DNA of 64,000 bases from Halalkalibacter sp. APA_J-10(15) (GCF_023017105.1 NZ_JALKEV010000020.1:36397-100396); one strand, 5' to 3'. Positions 39,643 to 49,261 are shown, numbered from the stretch's first letter. Numbers and translations: made by a program. The notes: generated by a model from the sequence alone, not told the origin.

Positions 39643-41381
39643 GGTTTAACCCCCTCCATTTGATGCTGTCCTTTGCCAGGAGAAATCATTGGATATACAT
39701 TCTCTTCTTTGGCAACACGAATATCCATTAAGACTGGACCTGGATGTGCCATCATTTCTTCCAATGCATTCTTCAAATCAGATAAGTGATCAACTCTCAC
39801 TCCCTTAATGTCATAAGCTTCAGCTAACTTTGTAAAGTTGGGCTGAATTGGGAACAAAGAGTTTGAATAGCGTTCACCGTGGAACAGCTGCTGCCATTGA
39901 CGAACCATCCCTAGTGATGCATTGTTTACAATCACAATTTTCACCGGCAAATTTAATTCTTGCAAGATTGATAATTCTTGTGCAGTCATTTGGAAACCAG
40001 CATCACCGAGAACAGCGACAACAGGAGACTTCGGTTCAGCAAATTGTGCACCAATTGCTGCCGGAAAGCCAAAGCCCATTGTTCCAAGACCACCTGATGT
40101 GACCCAACGGTTAGGCTTATTAAAGCGATAGAACTGAGCTGACCACATTTGATGTTGACCTACATCCGTCGTAACAATGGCATCACCATTTGTCACTTCA
40201 TGAATCATTTCAATTAAGTTCTGTGGCTTAATCGTTTCGCCATCCTCCTCATACCATAGAGGAAATTCATTCTTCATTTCCGTTAGCTTAGTAACCCAAG
40301 CCGTTGTATCACCTTGTTGACTCTCTTCTTCATTTAACATTTCAAGAGCCTGCTTCGCACAGCCAACAACTGGAATTTCCGTTGGGATATTCTTGCCGAT
40401 CTCAGCCGGATCAATATCGATATGAGCAACCTTAGCATTTGGTGCAAAGAATTCTAAATTTCCTGTTAAGCGATCATCAAAGCGCGCACCGATATTAATA
40501 AGCAAATCCGATTCGTGAATGGCCATATTAGCTGTATACGTTCCGTGCATTCCTGCCATTCCAAAAAACAATTCATCGTCTCCAGGAAAACCACCTAAAC
40601 CAAGCAACGTGTTGACAACAGGGATTCGCTGTTCCTTCGCAAATGCGTATAGCTCTTCAGCTGCATGAGCGTGGAGGATACCCGCACCAGCTAAAATAAC
40701 TGGCTTTTTCGCTTCTTTTAATGAATCAATAACCTTTTTAATTTGCAGGCGATTCGGTACAATCGTCGGCTGATACCCTGGTAAATTCACTTCTTTTTCA
40801 TAATCAAACACTCCCGTTGTAAGCGACACGTCCTTTGGCAAATCAATAAGTACTGGACCCGGACGTCCCGTTGTAGCAATATGGAACGCTTCCTTGATCA
40901 TTCGCGGTAATTCCTCAACATTACGCACTTGAAAGTTATGCTTTGTAATCGGCATCGTAATACCAATCATATCTGCTTCTTGGAAAGCATCCGTTCCAAT
41001 CACTGTTGATGCAACTTGCCCTGTAATGACAACAAGTGGTAATGAATCCATCATCGCATCGGCAATTCCTGTTACAACATTCGTTGCTCCTGGGCCAGAG
41101 GTTACGACACAAACACCTGGCTTCCCAGATACTCTTGCGTATCCTTCAGCTGCATGGATCGCACCTTGCTCATGTCTTGCAAGCACATGATGGATACCGG
41201 TCTTATAAATCTCATCGTACGTTGGAAGAATAGCACCACCGGGATATCCGAAAATGACATCAACGCCTTCCCTTCTTAGCGCCTCAATGACCATCCCTGA
41301 CCCTGATAGTTCACGTTTCATCTCTTCCTCTGATTGATGGGTCTGTTCGTTTTGCTTATTAGCCTTCGATTTTGTATTCAT
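39627..41381 (-). CDS. ilvB: Acetolactate synthase catalytic subunit
   Basis: IlvB is the ThDP- and FAD-dependent enzyme that makes acetolactate and acetohydroxybutyrate. The 584-residue protein has the N-terminal ThDP domain with the catalytic Glu in [19 protein letters not shown] (about 69-87), and the diphosphate-binding GDAGFQM region with [15 protein letters not shown] near 480. A polar N-terminal extension of about 28 residues precedes the core. ATG 41381 follows GGGAGG by about 8 bases. A T-box leader lies directly upstream, so leucine-tRNA charging controls the operon. Confidence 0.97.
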   Translation of the reverse strand: MNTKSKANKQNEQTHQSEEEMKRELSGSGMVIEALRREGVDVIFGYPGGAILPTYDEIYKTGIHHVLARHEQGAIHAAEGYARVSGKPGVCVVTSGPGATNVVTGIADAMMDSLPLVVITGQVASTVIGTDAFQEADMIGITMPITKHNFQVRNVEELPRMIKEAFHIATTGRPGPVLIDLPKDVSLTTGVFDYEKEVNLPGYQPTIVPNRLQIKKVIDSLKEAKKPVILAGAGILHAHAAEELYAFAKEQRIPVVNTLLGLGGFPGDDELFFGMAGMHGTYTANMAIHESDLLINIGARFDDRLTGNLEFFAPNAKVAHIDIDPAEIGKNIPTEIPVVGCAKQALEMLNEEESQQGDTTAWVTKLTEMKNEFPLWYEEDGETIKPQNLIEMIHEVTNGDAIVTTDVGQHQMWSAQFYRFNKPNRWVTSGGLGTMGFGFPAAIGAQFAEPKSPVVAVLGDAGFQMTAQELSILQELNLPVKIVIVNNASLGMVRQWQQLFHGERYSNSLFPIQPNFTKLAEAYDIKGVRVDHLSDLKNALEEMMAHPGPVLMDIRVAKEENVYPMISPGKGQHQMEGVKPCNES

Positions 41382-41456
41382 CACTCATGCCTCCCTATTT
41401 GTATGATGTCATTCCCAATAGAACTCACTTTTCGTATATTAAACTTTTGATTATAC

Positions 41457-41757
41457 GAAAAAAACCTTCTCACCCCATATAAAGCCACTTACTACCTGTA
41501 GCTAAAAGGGGCGAAAAGATTTTCTTTCCACGGTACCACCCTTATTCATCAAACAGTCCGTTTGATCTTATGGATAAGCTTATAACTTATCACGTTTTGA
41601 TAACGAGTGCTGTGTTACACCCGATTAACCCTACTAAATGTTTCAGGCTAATACTCTGAGGTGAGTTTCATTAGCAACGACAACACCGCTTCTCAGCATT
41701 TACGGTTCTCTGTAGGAGTCTGTTACTAACTACTTTCCTCTTCTACGCTTTCAATCA
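41457..41757 (-). promoter_or_regulatory. T-box riboswitch of ilvB-leu (CUC, Leu)
   Basis: The T-box sequence reads AAGGGTGGTACCGTGG (41528-41543), with GTG where most have GCG. A strong intrinsic terminator follows: CTTTTCGCCCC with GGGGTGAGAAG, then seven T (about 41457-41519). Stem I begins at the ilvD stop with GAAAGCGTAGAAGAGG. The specifier loop reads GAAACTCACC with CTC (Leu) at 41663-41665. No good promoter is seen before it, so transcription may come at least partly from ilvD. Confidence 0.93.
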
Positions 41758-43425
41758 TTATATTTTCATTACTCCGCCCGTATTCGCAGATGTCACGAGC
41801 TTCGAATATCTTGCTAAATAACCTTTTTTCACTTTTGGTTCTGGTTCAACCCAATCTGTCTTGCGTTTTGCAAGCTCTTCATCAGAAATGAGTAGTTCCA
41901 ATGTACGGTTAGGTAAGTCTATCTTTATTTTATCACCATTCTCGACGAATGCAATAGGCCCGCCTTCTGCTGCTTCAGGTGAAATGTGTCCGATTGAAAT
42001 CCCTCTAGAAGCTCCGGAGAAACGACCATCTGTTATAAGAGCAACCTCTTTACCAAGACCTCGTCCAACAATTGATGACGTTGGGGCTAACATTTCTGGC
42101 ATTCCAGGTCCACCTTTAGGTCCTTCATAACGAATGACGACAACATGACCAGCCTTTACCGTCCCAGCATCAATTTCCTTCTGTGCTTCTTCTTGTGATT
42201 CAAAGACAATCGCTTCACCTTCAAATACGCTAATCGAAGGATCAACGGCTCCAACTTTAATTACAGCGCCATCAGGTGCTAAGTTACCATAAAGGATTGA
42301 TAAGCCACCTACTGGACTATACGGGTTATCTTTCCGACGAATCACTTCATCGTTTGTTATCTCAGCATGCTTATGTGTATCATATAAGCTCTTTCCAGTT
42401 ATCGTAATCCGATCTGGGTTAATCGCTCCTTCAATAGAACAGAGCTCCTTAATAATTGCACTGACGCCACCTGCCTGATGGACATCATCCATCGAATAAT
42501 CAGAAGCCGGGCTAATCTTACATAAATAAGGTACTCGCTCAGCTACTTCATTAATACGATTTAAGTCATATTCAATTTCTGCTTCATTAGCAATGGCTAA
42601 CGTGTGCAACACCGTATTCGTTGATCCACCCATTGCCATATCTAGCGCAAATGCATCGTCAATAGTATCTTTTGTTACGATATCGCGTGGACGGATATCT
42701 TTTTCAATTAGTGTCATTAAATGCTTAGCTGCGTCTTTGATAAGTTGGTGTCGACCTTCAGACGTAGCAACCATCGTCCCGTTTCCAGGTAACGCTAGTC
42801 CAAGCATTTCCATTAGAGAATTCATTGAATTCGCTGTGAACATCCCCGAACATGATCCACAGGTTGGACAGGCAGACTGCTCAATTTCAAGTAACTCTTC
42901 TCTTGTCATTTTCCCAGATGAAAAGGCACCGACGCCTTCAAACACTGAAGCTAGAGATAAGCTTTGTCCATCCTTTGTACGACCAGCCTCCATCGGTCCA
43001 CCTGACACAAACACAGATGGGACATTCGTGCGAACAGATGCCATCAGCATCCCAGGTGTAATTTTATCACAGTTTGGGATAAAAAACACGCCATCAAACC
43101 AGTGTGCATTAATAACAGTTTCTGCTGCATCACAAATGATTTCACGACTTGGAAGTGAATAACGCATACCAATATGCCCCATTGCAATTCCATCATCTAC
43201 ACCTATTGTATTAAACTCAAATGGAATACCACCCGCTTCACGAATAGCTTCCTTAGCTACTTCAGCAAACTTATTTAAATGCATATGACCAGGAATGATA
43301 TCTATATATGAATTACAGACACCAATAAATGGTTTATCCATCTCATGTTCTTGTACTCCTGCTGCACGTAGTAAACTACGGTGTGGGGCACGGTCGATCC
43401 CCTTTTTTATCATATCACTTCTCAT
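41758..43425 (-). CDS. ilvD: Dihydroxy-acid dehydratase
   Basis: IlvD dehydrates dihydroxy acids to the keto-acid precursors of valine and isoleucine, using an iron-sulphur cluster. The 555-residue protein has [16 protein letters not shown] at the N-terminus, [11 protein letters not shown] (about 119-129) and [17 protein letters not shown] (about 189-205), which carry the cluster Cys, and the C-terminal [19 protein letters not shown]. The stop lies at the start of the ilvB T-box, so ilvD may be co-transcribed with ilvBHC-leuBCD. Its own promoter is at 43541-43569. Confidence 0.96.
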   Translation of the reverse strand: MRSDMIKKGIDRAPHRSLLRAAGVQEHEMDKPFIGVCNSYIDIIPGHMHLNKFAEVAKEAIREAGGIPFEFNTIGVDDGIAMGHIGMRYSLPSREIICDAAETVINAHWFDGVFFIPNCDKITPGMLMASVRTNVPSVFVSGGPMEAGRTKDGQSLSLASVFEGVGAFSSGKMTREELLEIEQSACPTCGSCSGMFTANSMNSLMEMLGLALPGNGTMVATSEGRHQLIKDAAKHLMTLIEKDIRPRDIVTKDTIDDAFALDMAMGGSTNTVLHTLAIANEAEIEYDLNRINEVAERVPYLCKISPASDYSMDDVHQAGGVSAIIKELCSIEGAINPDRITITGKSLYDTHKHAEITNDEVIRRKDNPYSPVGGLSILYGNLAPDGAVIKVGAVDPSISVFEGEAIVFESQEEAQKEIDAGTVKAGHVVVIRYEGPKGGPGMPEMLAPTSSIVGRGLGKEVALITDGRFSGASRGISIGHISPEAAEGGPIAFVENGDKIKIDLPNRTLELLISDEELAKRKTDWVEPEPKVKKGYLARYSKLVTSANTGGVMKI

Positions 43426-43540
43426 TTTTTACTCGCTCCCTATTCGTTTGCTTCTTTCTATTTCTCTAACTATTGTAAGCATCCGAAACACTTAAAAGAG
43501 GATGTAGAAATTTATCTCTAATAGTTGTTGTTTGAGGTTT

Positions 43541-43569
43541 ATCATACGCTCATTCATGGTTATGGTCAA
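43541..43569 (-). promoter_or_regulatory. SigA promoter of ilvD
   Basis: TTGACC (43564-43569), 17 bases and TATGAT (43541-43546) on the minus strand, about 110 bases before ilvD. The 305-base divergent gap to the next plus-strand gene holds no other supported feature. Confidence 0.7.
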
Positions 43570-43730
43570 CCACTTTTTCAAAAATAATTTGACTATTTTG
43601 ATTAATCTTCACTATTGAAAACGCTTACCATACTATCAACTCGTCATTCAAGTTATCTAACTTCCACAAATTCCTATTTGAAGCATATGGTTTTCATTTC
43701 TAGGACATGATAATAAATGGGTGATGAAGC

Positions 43731-44132
43731 ATGTTAAAATTCATAAGAAAATATATGAGAAAACAGAAATCTTTTCCATTCCTTAAAATAAACAGATCTC
43801 CACAACCTTCATTTGTGATTGTCGAAGAGCTTGAACATACGTGTCAAACAGAAGCCGAAAGAGCGCTATACCAAAAACTACGAATAATGATGTATTACCC
43901 TACTCCTCATTACCGTATTAATCGGTTTGTTGTCAATATCGCTCTTATTCCATATCGCATTGCACTTATCGAACAAAAAAAAGGGCTTAATGAGAAAAAG
44001 ATCATCAAATCTTTCAATCGAAAAGGATGGTCGGTCATTTTCTACCAACCTCATCAAATCTTACAAGAAGAACATAAATATGTGAATCGCATCGTTGCAC
44101 TAACAGAGGAGCAAACACCACGAAGCTTGTAA
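43731..44132 (+). CDS. Possible DUF559/Vsr-like nuclease-fold protein
   Basis: A 133-residue plus-strand protein with a basic N-terminus (RKYMRKQKSFPF). Residues about 42-125 follow the layout of DUF559/Vsr-type restriction-endonuclease folds: EAERALYQKLR, then HYRINRFVVNIALIPYRIALIE, a spacer, and FNRKGWSVIFYQPHQIL. In active members the second block carries VDF and ELDG; here it reads VNI and IEQK, so at least one catalytic acid is missing. This may be a degenerate nuclease or an unrelated protein. ATG at 43731; terminator at 44154. The family assignment is tentative. Confidence 0.6.
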   Translation: MLKFIRKYMRKQKSFPFLKINRSPQPSFVIVEELEHTCQTEAERALYQKLRIMMYYPTPHYRINRFVVNIALIPYRIALIEQKKGLNEKKIIKSFNRKGWSVIFYQPHQILQEEHKYVNRIVALTEEQTPRSL

Positions 44133-44153
44133 CTTAGACTTCTCCTATCACGT

Positions 44154-44199
44154 AAAAGCTACATGGATCTCTTTATATTGAAGATACATGTAGCTTTAT
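44154..44199. terminator. Bidirectional terminator
   Basis: AAAAGCTACATG pairs with CATGTAGCTTTA between the convergent 43731-44132 gene and gerC-type gene; a T/A-rich tail occurs on both sides. Confidence 0.7.
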
Positions 44200-44205
44200 T
44201 ACGAT

Positions 44206-45426
44206 CTAAATAGCTCGTTTTCCTGCCCTCTCGATCCGAGTCGACAACGACACATCAATATCCATCTCCGAAAACATCTGTTGCCAATTTTCTTTCGTTT
44301 TAATACAATTATCCCAGTATTTCGAATGATGACCTCTGACAACTTCACCGACACCTATAATGTCTGATCCATCTTCCTGTAATTTTTCTAGCAATTTGGT
44401 CATCACCAATTTTCCTTCTTTTGAAAACTCTTCTTCGAGCTTGCGTATATCGCTAGCATTCATCTGCCGATCCGTATCTGTTTTCTCTTCAAGTACTCCA
44501 AAAATATTTACGTCTAATTGTGCTTTTAATTTTCCACCAGAATTTACAACTGTTATATTAGATTTTCTTTTTTCGACTCGAACGATTCCCGTTTCATTAT
44601 ATTGTTCTGGTAATGGGATCGCAAAACTATACCCTGAGGGATTCTCTCCTCTCATCGCCATGAAAATACCAATTTCAATTGGTAGCGTTCTACCGACCAT
44701 TCTATCGCCTTTAAAATATGCAACACCTTCAAGTAAAATGTTCTCACCTTCGACAACTTTAATATATGGTAAGAAACCCTCTCTCCCTTTTCTTGAGCTC
44801 GCAATCCAAAAATGCCCAATATATTGCTTCGGAAGCTTTCCTAATCGAACAGCATTATCCAATGTTTGTGATAGAAATAATGATGGGATCTGAGATACTG
44901 GAGGTGCCGCCTTCAGCGTTGCTCCTGCATCCTCTCCATTCACTAGTAGCCAAGCTGTTCTTCTCACCTCATGATTGCGATGAAGATAGTCATTAATTTC
45001 CCCTAACCCTTTTCGTGCGATTTCTTCTGACATGATGACTAATTGCAAATGACCTAAATACAGTTTCTGTGATAACTTTTGCTGCAAATTATGCATCGCA
45101 TCAGCTATTGTCTTACCTAGTACCTCTACGACCCAAACCGTATCCTCCGAATTCAGTTGACCATTAGCAATAGGACCTAATGGAATTCCACCAGGTAGCG
45201 CAATTTGCGTCGTCACTCGTATCATATCCTTATCTGATGGAAACTCCTCCAAATGTGTCGCTTTGGGGTTTAATAAGCCTTCAAACTCTTCTTTTTCTAA
45301 ATCTTCAACCAAATCAATCGCAATCCCTAATATATTTGCTCGATCTTCTATTTCAAAACGATCCCAACAGCCTGATAATAACAATAATAAGCACATTAAA
45401 ATCAAAATCACTTTAAGAGCTTTCAT
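44206..45426 (-). CDS. Spore germinant receptor lipoprotein, Ger(x)C family
   Basis: The C subunit of a GerA-type germinant receptor in the spore inner membrane. The protein (406 residues from ATG 45426) has a lipoprotein signal peptide with lipobox LLSGC (about residues 15-19), so it is probably attached by diacylglycerol at that Cys, followed by WDRFEIEDRANILGIAIDL, typical of this family. Motifs in the body include the QKLYLGHLQLVIMSEE segment and the C-terminal NCIKTKENWQQMFSEMDID. It overlaps the B-subunit gene by 14 bases. The ligand cannot be told from sequence. Ger(x)C paralogues (GerAC, GerBC, GerKC) are not separable here. Confidence 0.92.
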   Translation of the reverse strand: MKALKVILILMCLLLLLSGCWDRFEIEDRANILGIAIDLVEDLEKEEFEGLLNPKATHLEEFPSDKDMIRVTTQIALPGGIPLGPIANGQLNSEDTVWVVEVLGKTIADAMHNLQQKLSQKLYLGHLQLVIMSEEIARKGLGEINDYLHRNHEVRRTAWLLVNGEDAGATLKAAPPVSQIPSLFLSQTLDNAVRLGKLPKQYIGHFWIASSRKGREGFLPYIKVVEGENILLEGVAYFKGDRMVGRTLPIEIGIFMAMRGENPSGYSFAIPLPEQYNETGIVRVEKRKSNITVVNSGGKLKAQLDVNIFGVLEEKTDTDRQMNASDIRKLEEEFSKEGKLVMTKLLEKLQEDGSDIIGVGEVVRGHHSKYWDNCIKTKENWQQMFSEMDIDVSLSTRIERAGKRAI

Positions 45427-46516
45427 TAATAGGATCACTTCCCTTCACCTTTCGAATGAATAGAAGAAACAAAGGATAACCAATAATTAAAAACAAACCA
45501 ATACTTGAAACAACCTTAATAACCTCATACATTTCATAGACATCTTTTGGCAGTAAGGAAATGGCTAATATAATCCCAAAAAGGAGTGCTGCGACGATTC
45601 GTTGTCTAAAGCCAAGAAAAAGCTCTGTAGAAGCGCGTACCGAAAAATAAAATGTTGAATATAAAGTTGTAAAAACAGCAAACATCCATGCGACGAGTAA
45701 CAAAGCATCTAATCGTTGAAAAACTTCTGCTGGGATTCGAACAAGCCTTCCTAATACTAGAATCGGCCACATCAAATTCTCCAATTCTGTACTACCAAAC
45801 ACAGCTAATGTGAAGAACATCGCCAATGTATAAAGAATGGTTACAATGATCCAACCAACAAAACTGGCCAATACCGCCTTATTCGGTTGCCTCATGAACG
45901 GAATAACCATTGAGATCACAAAGAAATTTAGCAATACCTTCGTGACTACGAATCCTCCTGTCATAAACCCATCCCATGTCGTTTCATTCCCCAGAAGCGG
46001 TTGGATGTATATCCAATCAATCTCTGTTGTTGCTACAAGCAAAATAAAGATAATCGGTGCAACTGTAAAAGCAATATAAAATAAATGAATATAAGCAAAT
46101 ACATTCACTGAATGCAAGCTAGCTAGCATACAGATGAAAGCAATCATCATCATCGGAACATAGATCGGTGTTTTAGCAAGTAATGATCCAATGATCACCT
46201 CACCAAACTGACGTAATTCCAATCCAGTTATAATAATAAAAAACAAAATTATTATTATAACGAAGAAAGCACCTAGCTTTTCACCAAGAATTTCTCTACT
46301 ATAGCCTACAAAGGTTTTGTTATCGTAAACTTCCCCTAAATAAGCAATCGACATAATTCCAATGAGAGCGATCATAGAGCCAAATACTGTTGCTGAAATC
46401 GAAGCTGTTTCAGCTTTAAGTGCTACAAAACGAGGGAAAGCTAACATTCCCACTCCGATATTCGTACTAACTAAAATAACAATTAACTGTAAAACCGTTA
46501 GTTCACGATTTTCCAT
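45413..46516 (-). CDS. Spore germinant receptor permease, GerB family
   Basis: The B subunit is an APC-superfamily membrane protein that binds germinants. The 367-residue protein has ten or so membrane segments, starting with TVLQLIVILVSTNIGVGMLAFPR, where the helix-breaking NIGVGML segment marks the substrate site in APC-type transporters. ATG 46516 follows AAGGAGG by 9 bases; the ATG at 46525 sits directly on the ribosome binding site and is rejected. It overlaps the A-subunit end by 14 bases and the C-subunit start by 14 bases, as expected for a receptor with fixed stoichiometry. Confidence 0.92.
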   Translation of the reverse strand: MENRELTVLQLIVILVSTNIGVGMLAFPRFVALKAETASISATVFGSMIALIGIMSIAYLGEVYDNKTFVGYSREILGEKLGAFFVIIIILFFIIITGLELRQFGEVIIGSLLAKTPIYVPMMMIAFICMLASLHSVNVFAYIHLFYIAFTVAPIIFILLVATTEIDWIYIQPLLGNETTWDGFMTGGFVVTKVLLNFFVISMVIPFMRQPNKAVLASFVGWIIVTILYTLAMFFTLAVFGSTELENLMWPILVLGRLVRIPAEVFQRLDALLLVAWMFAVFTTLYSTFYFSVRASTELFLGFRQRIVAALLFGIILAISLLPKDVYEMYEVIKVVSSIGLFLIIGYPLFLLFIRKVKGSDPINESS

Positions 46517-48110
46517 TACGATCATCCTCCTTCGGTAACAGAGGTTCTTTTGGTTTTCGTTTCACCTTAGGATCAACCCTTATTGTGTTATAAGAATGTA
46601 ATTCTTCTGGCCTTTTACTTAGCCATCTTAATGGAAAGCGAATGAAGGAGTCACGTAAGCTCTGCCAATCGACAGGAGAAAAAGGACTTAAGTAAGGAAC
46701 TCCGAATGAACGTAAACTAAGCATATGATTGAAAATTAGCAGCAGGGCAACCACTAATCCAAATAAACCAAACATTCCTGAAAGAAATAAAATAGGAAAC
46801 CTAAGCATCCGAAAAGCAATCGCGACATTATAGGCTGGCGTAGCAAAGGAACCAATTGTGGATAATGCAATGATTACGACCGTTACAGGTGAAACAAAGC
46901 CTGCTTCAACAGCTGCTTGTCCGATAACGAGCACACCGACAATCGATATGGCTCCCCCAACTTGTTGAGGCATTCTTACTGTCGCTTCACGAAGGATTTC
47001 CATCGCTACTTCCATTATTAATACTTCAACTACGACAGGGAAAGGAACGCCACCCCTACCACTCGTTACAGCGACTGCAAATTCAGCGGGAATTAATTCT
47101 GGATGAAAGGATAAAACAGCAACATATAACGAAGGGAACAAAAGGGAAGATCCTAAAGCTAGCAAGCGAATCATTCTCACAAGGCTCGACATCAACGCAC
47201 GTTCATTATAATCTTCCGATGTTTGAAAGAATTGATTGAACGTAGCTGGACATATAAGCGTAAGAGGAGTCCCTTCAATCATGATGACGACTCGACCTTC
47301 CACTAAATTCCCGACAGCTTTGTCAGGCCGTTCGGTGTATTGAATTTGAGGGAAAGGGGATCTTGGATTATCTTCAATCAATTGCTCAATATAGCCAGTA
47401 TCCAATACCCGATCAATATGAATATGTTGAAGTCGTTTCTCAACTTCCTCCACTAACTTCTCGTTAGCAATGTGATCAATATAACAAAGAACAACAGTTG
47501 ATTTAGTCACCTCGCCAATTTCTAGAGGCTTCACTCGAAATTCTTCAATTGGAAGACGATTCCTCAACAAAGAAATATTTGTTTGTAGGTGTTCGATGAA
47601 GCCATCCCTCGGACCGCGAATGACCTGTTCACCTTGAGGTTGTTCAATCCCCCTTTTATCAACTTCCTTCGTCTCAAATAAGATCGCTTCGCTAAGTCCA
47701 TCAACAATTACCGCGCACTTCCCTCTTAATACACCGTGTAATATGTCGTCAATATGAGTAACGATTTGTCCTTCTGTATGATAGATCACTTCTTCAAATA
47801 AAAATCTCTTTAATTCCTTATCTTTCAATTCAACATCCATTGATTGTGAACGAATATAAATCATTGGCTTTAAAATAGTTTCATTAATGCTATCCTTATT
47901 AACTAAGCTTCCAAAATAAAGAACAACGACCTTCCGATTACCTACTATCCTAATCTCACGCTCGTTATAATCATGATCGTCCCCTATCACAGACTGAATG
48001 TCTTTGATGTTTTTCGATAAGGTAGGGTGGACGGGTCTTTTAGGTTTATCTCCTTTGCCATTAATTGATGAATAGTTGACGGTTTTCCACTGCCTCTTTC
48101 TTCTAAACAT
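46503..48110 (-). CDS. Spore germinant receptor subunit A, GerA family
   Basis: The A subunit is a membrane protein of nutrient-germinant receptors. The 535-residue protein has a large N-terminal cytoplasmic domain with typical blocks (VVLYFGSLVNKDSINETIL; GPRDGFIEHLQTNISLLRNR, about 160-180; DTGYIEQLIEDNPRSPFPQI). The membrane domain has five to six segments (FNQFFQTSEDYNERALMSS; TSGRGGVPFPVVVEVLIME, about 355; RFPILFLSGMFGLFGLVVAL). It is first in an A-B-C operon with a SigG-like promoter upstream. A basic, serine-rich extension at the N-terminus varies between paralogues. Confidence 0.94.
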   Translation of the reverse strand: MFRRKRQWKTVNYSSINGKGDKPKRPVHPTLSKNIKDIQSVIGDDHDYNEREIRIVGNRKVVVLYFGSLVNKDSINETILKPMIYIRSQSMDVELKDKELKRFLFEEVIYHTEGQIVTHIDDILHGVLRGKCAVIVDGLSEAILFETKEVDKRGIEQPQGEQVIRGPRDGFIEHLQTNISLLRNRLPIEEFRVKPLEIGEVTKSTVVLCYIDHIANEKLVEEVEKRLQHIHIDRVLDTGYIEQLIEDNPRSPFPQIQYTERPDKAVGNLVEGRVVIMIEGTPLTLICPATFNQFFQTSEDYNERALMSSLVRMIRLLALGSSLLFPSLYVAVLSFHPELIPAEFAVAVTSGRGGVPFPVVVEVLIMEVAMEILREATVRMPQQVGGAISIVGVLVIGQAAVEAGFVSPVTVVIIALSTIGSFATPAYNVAIAFRMLRFPILFLSGMFGLFGLVVALLLIFNHMLSLRSFGVPYLSPFSPVDWQSLRDSFIRFPLRWLSKRPEELHSYNTIRVDPKVKRKPKEPLLPKEDDRNGKS

Positions 48111-48169
48111 ATTTAAAAACCCCTCATAACATAATCAATCATTTTTAATCTATATAAAGAATCCAGTCG

Positions 48170-48198
48170 TATTTTGCTATAGTTTAGTTAAATTATGC
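48170..48198 (-). promoter_or_regulatory. Possible SigG promoter of the germinant receptor operon
   Basis: GCATA (48194-48198), 17 bases and CAAAATA (48170-48176) on the minus strand match the forespore SigG pattern GHATR-N17-CATNHTA with one mismatch in the -10. It is about 60 bases before the A-subunit start. Confidence 0.5.
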
Positions 48199-48330
48199 GT
48201 GTTCTAAAAAATCTTTCAATATCGAACCATTATTTTAAAATAATTACATAAAAAGGATATAATCAATAACGTTTTTATTGTATCAAGCAACACTAATAAA
48301 TCACGCATCTTTAGCTGCAAAAATAAAAGA

Positions 48331-48370
48331 GGGTGTCTCAAAAGATCAGAAATTGATCTTTGAGACACCC
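48331..48370. repeat. GGGTGTCTC hairpin repeat
   Basis: GGGTGTCTCAAAAGATC and GATCTTTGAGACACCC form a near-perfect 16-base stem. The outer arms closely match the terminator after sdhB at 58404-58444. It is upstream of the ger operon and upstream of the HTH gene, where no gene ends on the plus strand, so it is more a dispersed repeat than a gene-specific terminator. No other feature is seen in the rest of the 48111-48561 gap. Confidence 0.6.
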
Positions 48371-48561
48371 TTCCATAAATTGTAGAGTTAGATAGGGACA
48401 AAAATACACTTAATAGAATAATGAACATAAATAGATATTCTGAAAATAAAATGCTCTTAATTTATATAAAATTTTGCCGATATAGTAAGTAACACATCCT
48501 TTCAAGGAAAAATTTTCTGCGAAGATAACATAATAAATTTAAAGGAAAAGAAGGTCTTAAC

Positions 48562-48762
48562 ATGAAAGAAAAAATAAGGAAGTTAATGGATTCTGATATT
48601 AAATCCTACATTATAAGTAAAGAGACCGGTATTCAGCAAAGTACCATTTCTAGGTTAAGAAAAGGGAACATTAAAATTGGAAGGCTTACATTAGATACGG
48701 CATTAAAACTAGTTGAATTTTATGATCAACACAAAGATAAAGTAAAGCCCCCACAAGCGTGA
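48562..48762 (+). CDS. Small orphan HTH protein
   Basis: A 66-residue protein that is mostly a Cro/C1-type helix-turn-helix: SKETGIQQSTISRLRKGN (about residues 19-36) is the HTH core, preceded by KIRKLMDSDIKSYII. Such minimal proteins are common in phages and integrative elements; none lies nearby. The ribosome binding site is AGAAGG with 7-base spacing. It stands alone between a hairpin repeat and a terminator that begins within its last codons. It could be a remnant of a lost element or a small regulator. Confidence 0.75.
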   Translation: MKEKIRKLMDSDIKSYIISKETGIQQSTISRLRKGNIKIGRLTLDTALKLVEFYDQHKDKVKPPQA

Positions 48763-48774
48763 GGGCTATTTTGT
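48747..48774 (+). terminator. Terminator of the HTH gene
   Basis: GCCCCCAC pairs with GTGAGGGC (one mismatch), followed by TATTTTG. The 5' arm overlaps the last codons of the gene. Confidence 0.75.
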
Positions 48775-48850
48775 TTCTCACAGACCTTTTGAATGTTTTT
48801 CGGAAACATGTTGGCCATCTTGAGTCAGCATCCAATCCATTCAAACCTCA

Positions 48851-48901
48851 AAAAACAAAAAACACCGCTAAACGCATATATATCAACGTTTTAACAGTGT
48901 T
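48851..48901 (-). terminator. Terminator of the tRNA unit
   Basis: AACACTGTTAAAACG pairs with CGTTTAGCGGTGTT, followed by TTTTGTTTTTT on the minus strand, about 35 bases past tRNA-Arg. Confidence 0.8.
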
Positions 48902-48935
48902 CCTAAAAAGTCTATTCTGACTTATTTTAAGTTAA

Positions 48936-49012
<77 letters not shown>

Positions 49013-49016
49013 AAAA

Positions 49017-49087
49017 AGCGGGTGATGGGAATCGAACCCACGACATCAGCTTGGAAGGCTGAGGTTTTACCACTAAACTACACCCGC
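49017..49087 (-). tRNA. tRNA-Gly (anticodon TCC)
   Basis: A 71-base cloverleaf without encoded CCA. The acceptor GCGGGTG pairs with CACCCGC, with T as discriminator. The anticodon loop CTTCCAA gives TCC (Gly), and the T loop is GTTCGATTC. It precedes tRNA-Arg by 4 bases, so both form one transcript. Confidence 0.95.
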
Positions 49088-49199
49088 ACATTCATTTTTA
49101 GTTTTTCGATGTTTTTTCATGTCTCTTCCTTTGCTCGTAACGCTACGAAGGTAGCTGTGTCGAGACAACTCGTCGCTTTGCCAATGATGAATTGCTCGC

Positions 49200-49230
49200 G
49201 GCTGAGGTTTTACCACTAAACTACATCCGC
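49200..49230 (-). pseudogene. Duplicated 5' half of tRNA-Gly
   Basis: The 31 bases match the 5' half of the intact tRNA-Gly (acceptor 5' strand, D arm, first part of anticodon stem, CCTCAGCC) with one change in the acceptor (GCGGATG for GCGGGTG). Homology stops at the anticodon stem and runs into unrelated sequence with small hairpins (49088-49199). It lies just after the promoter, so it is transcribed with the intact tRNAs but cannot form a tRNA. Confidence 0.85.
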
Positions 49231-49261
49231 ATATCACTTCATTTTTTCAGCGACATCTATA

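Noticed and set aside
42593-43162. 189-codon plus-strand ORF opposite ilvD
   Set aside because: Antisense shadow of ilvD; no start context and no domain.
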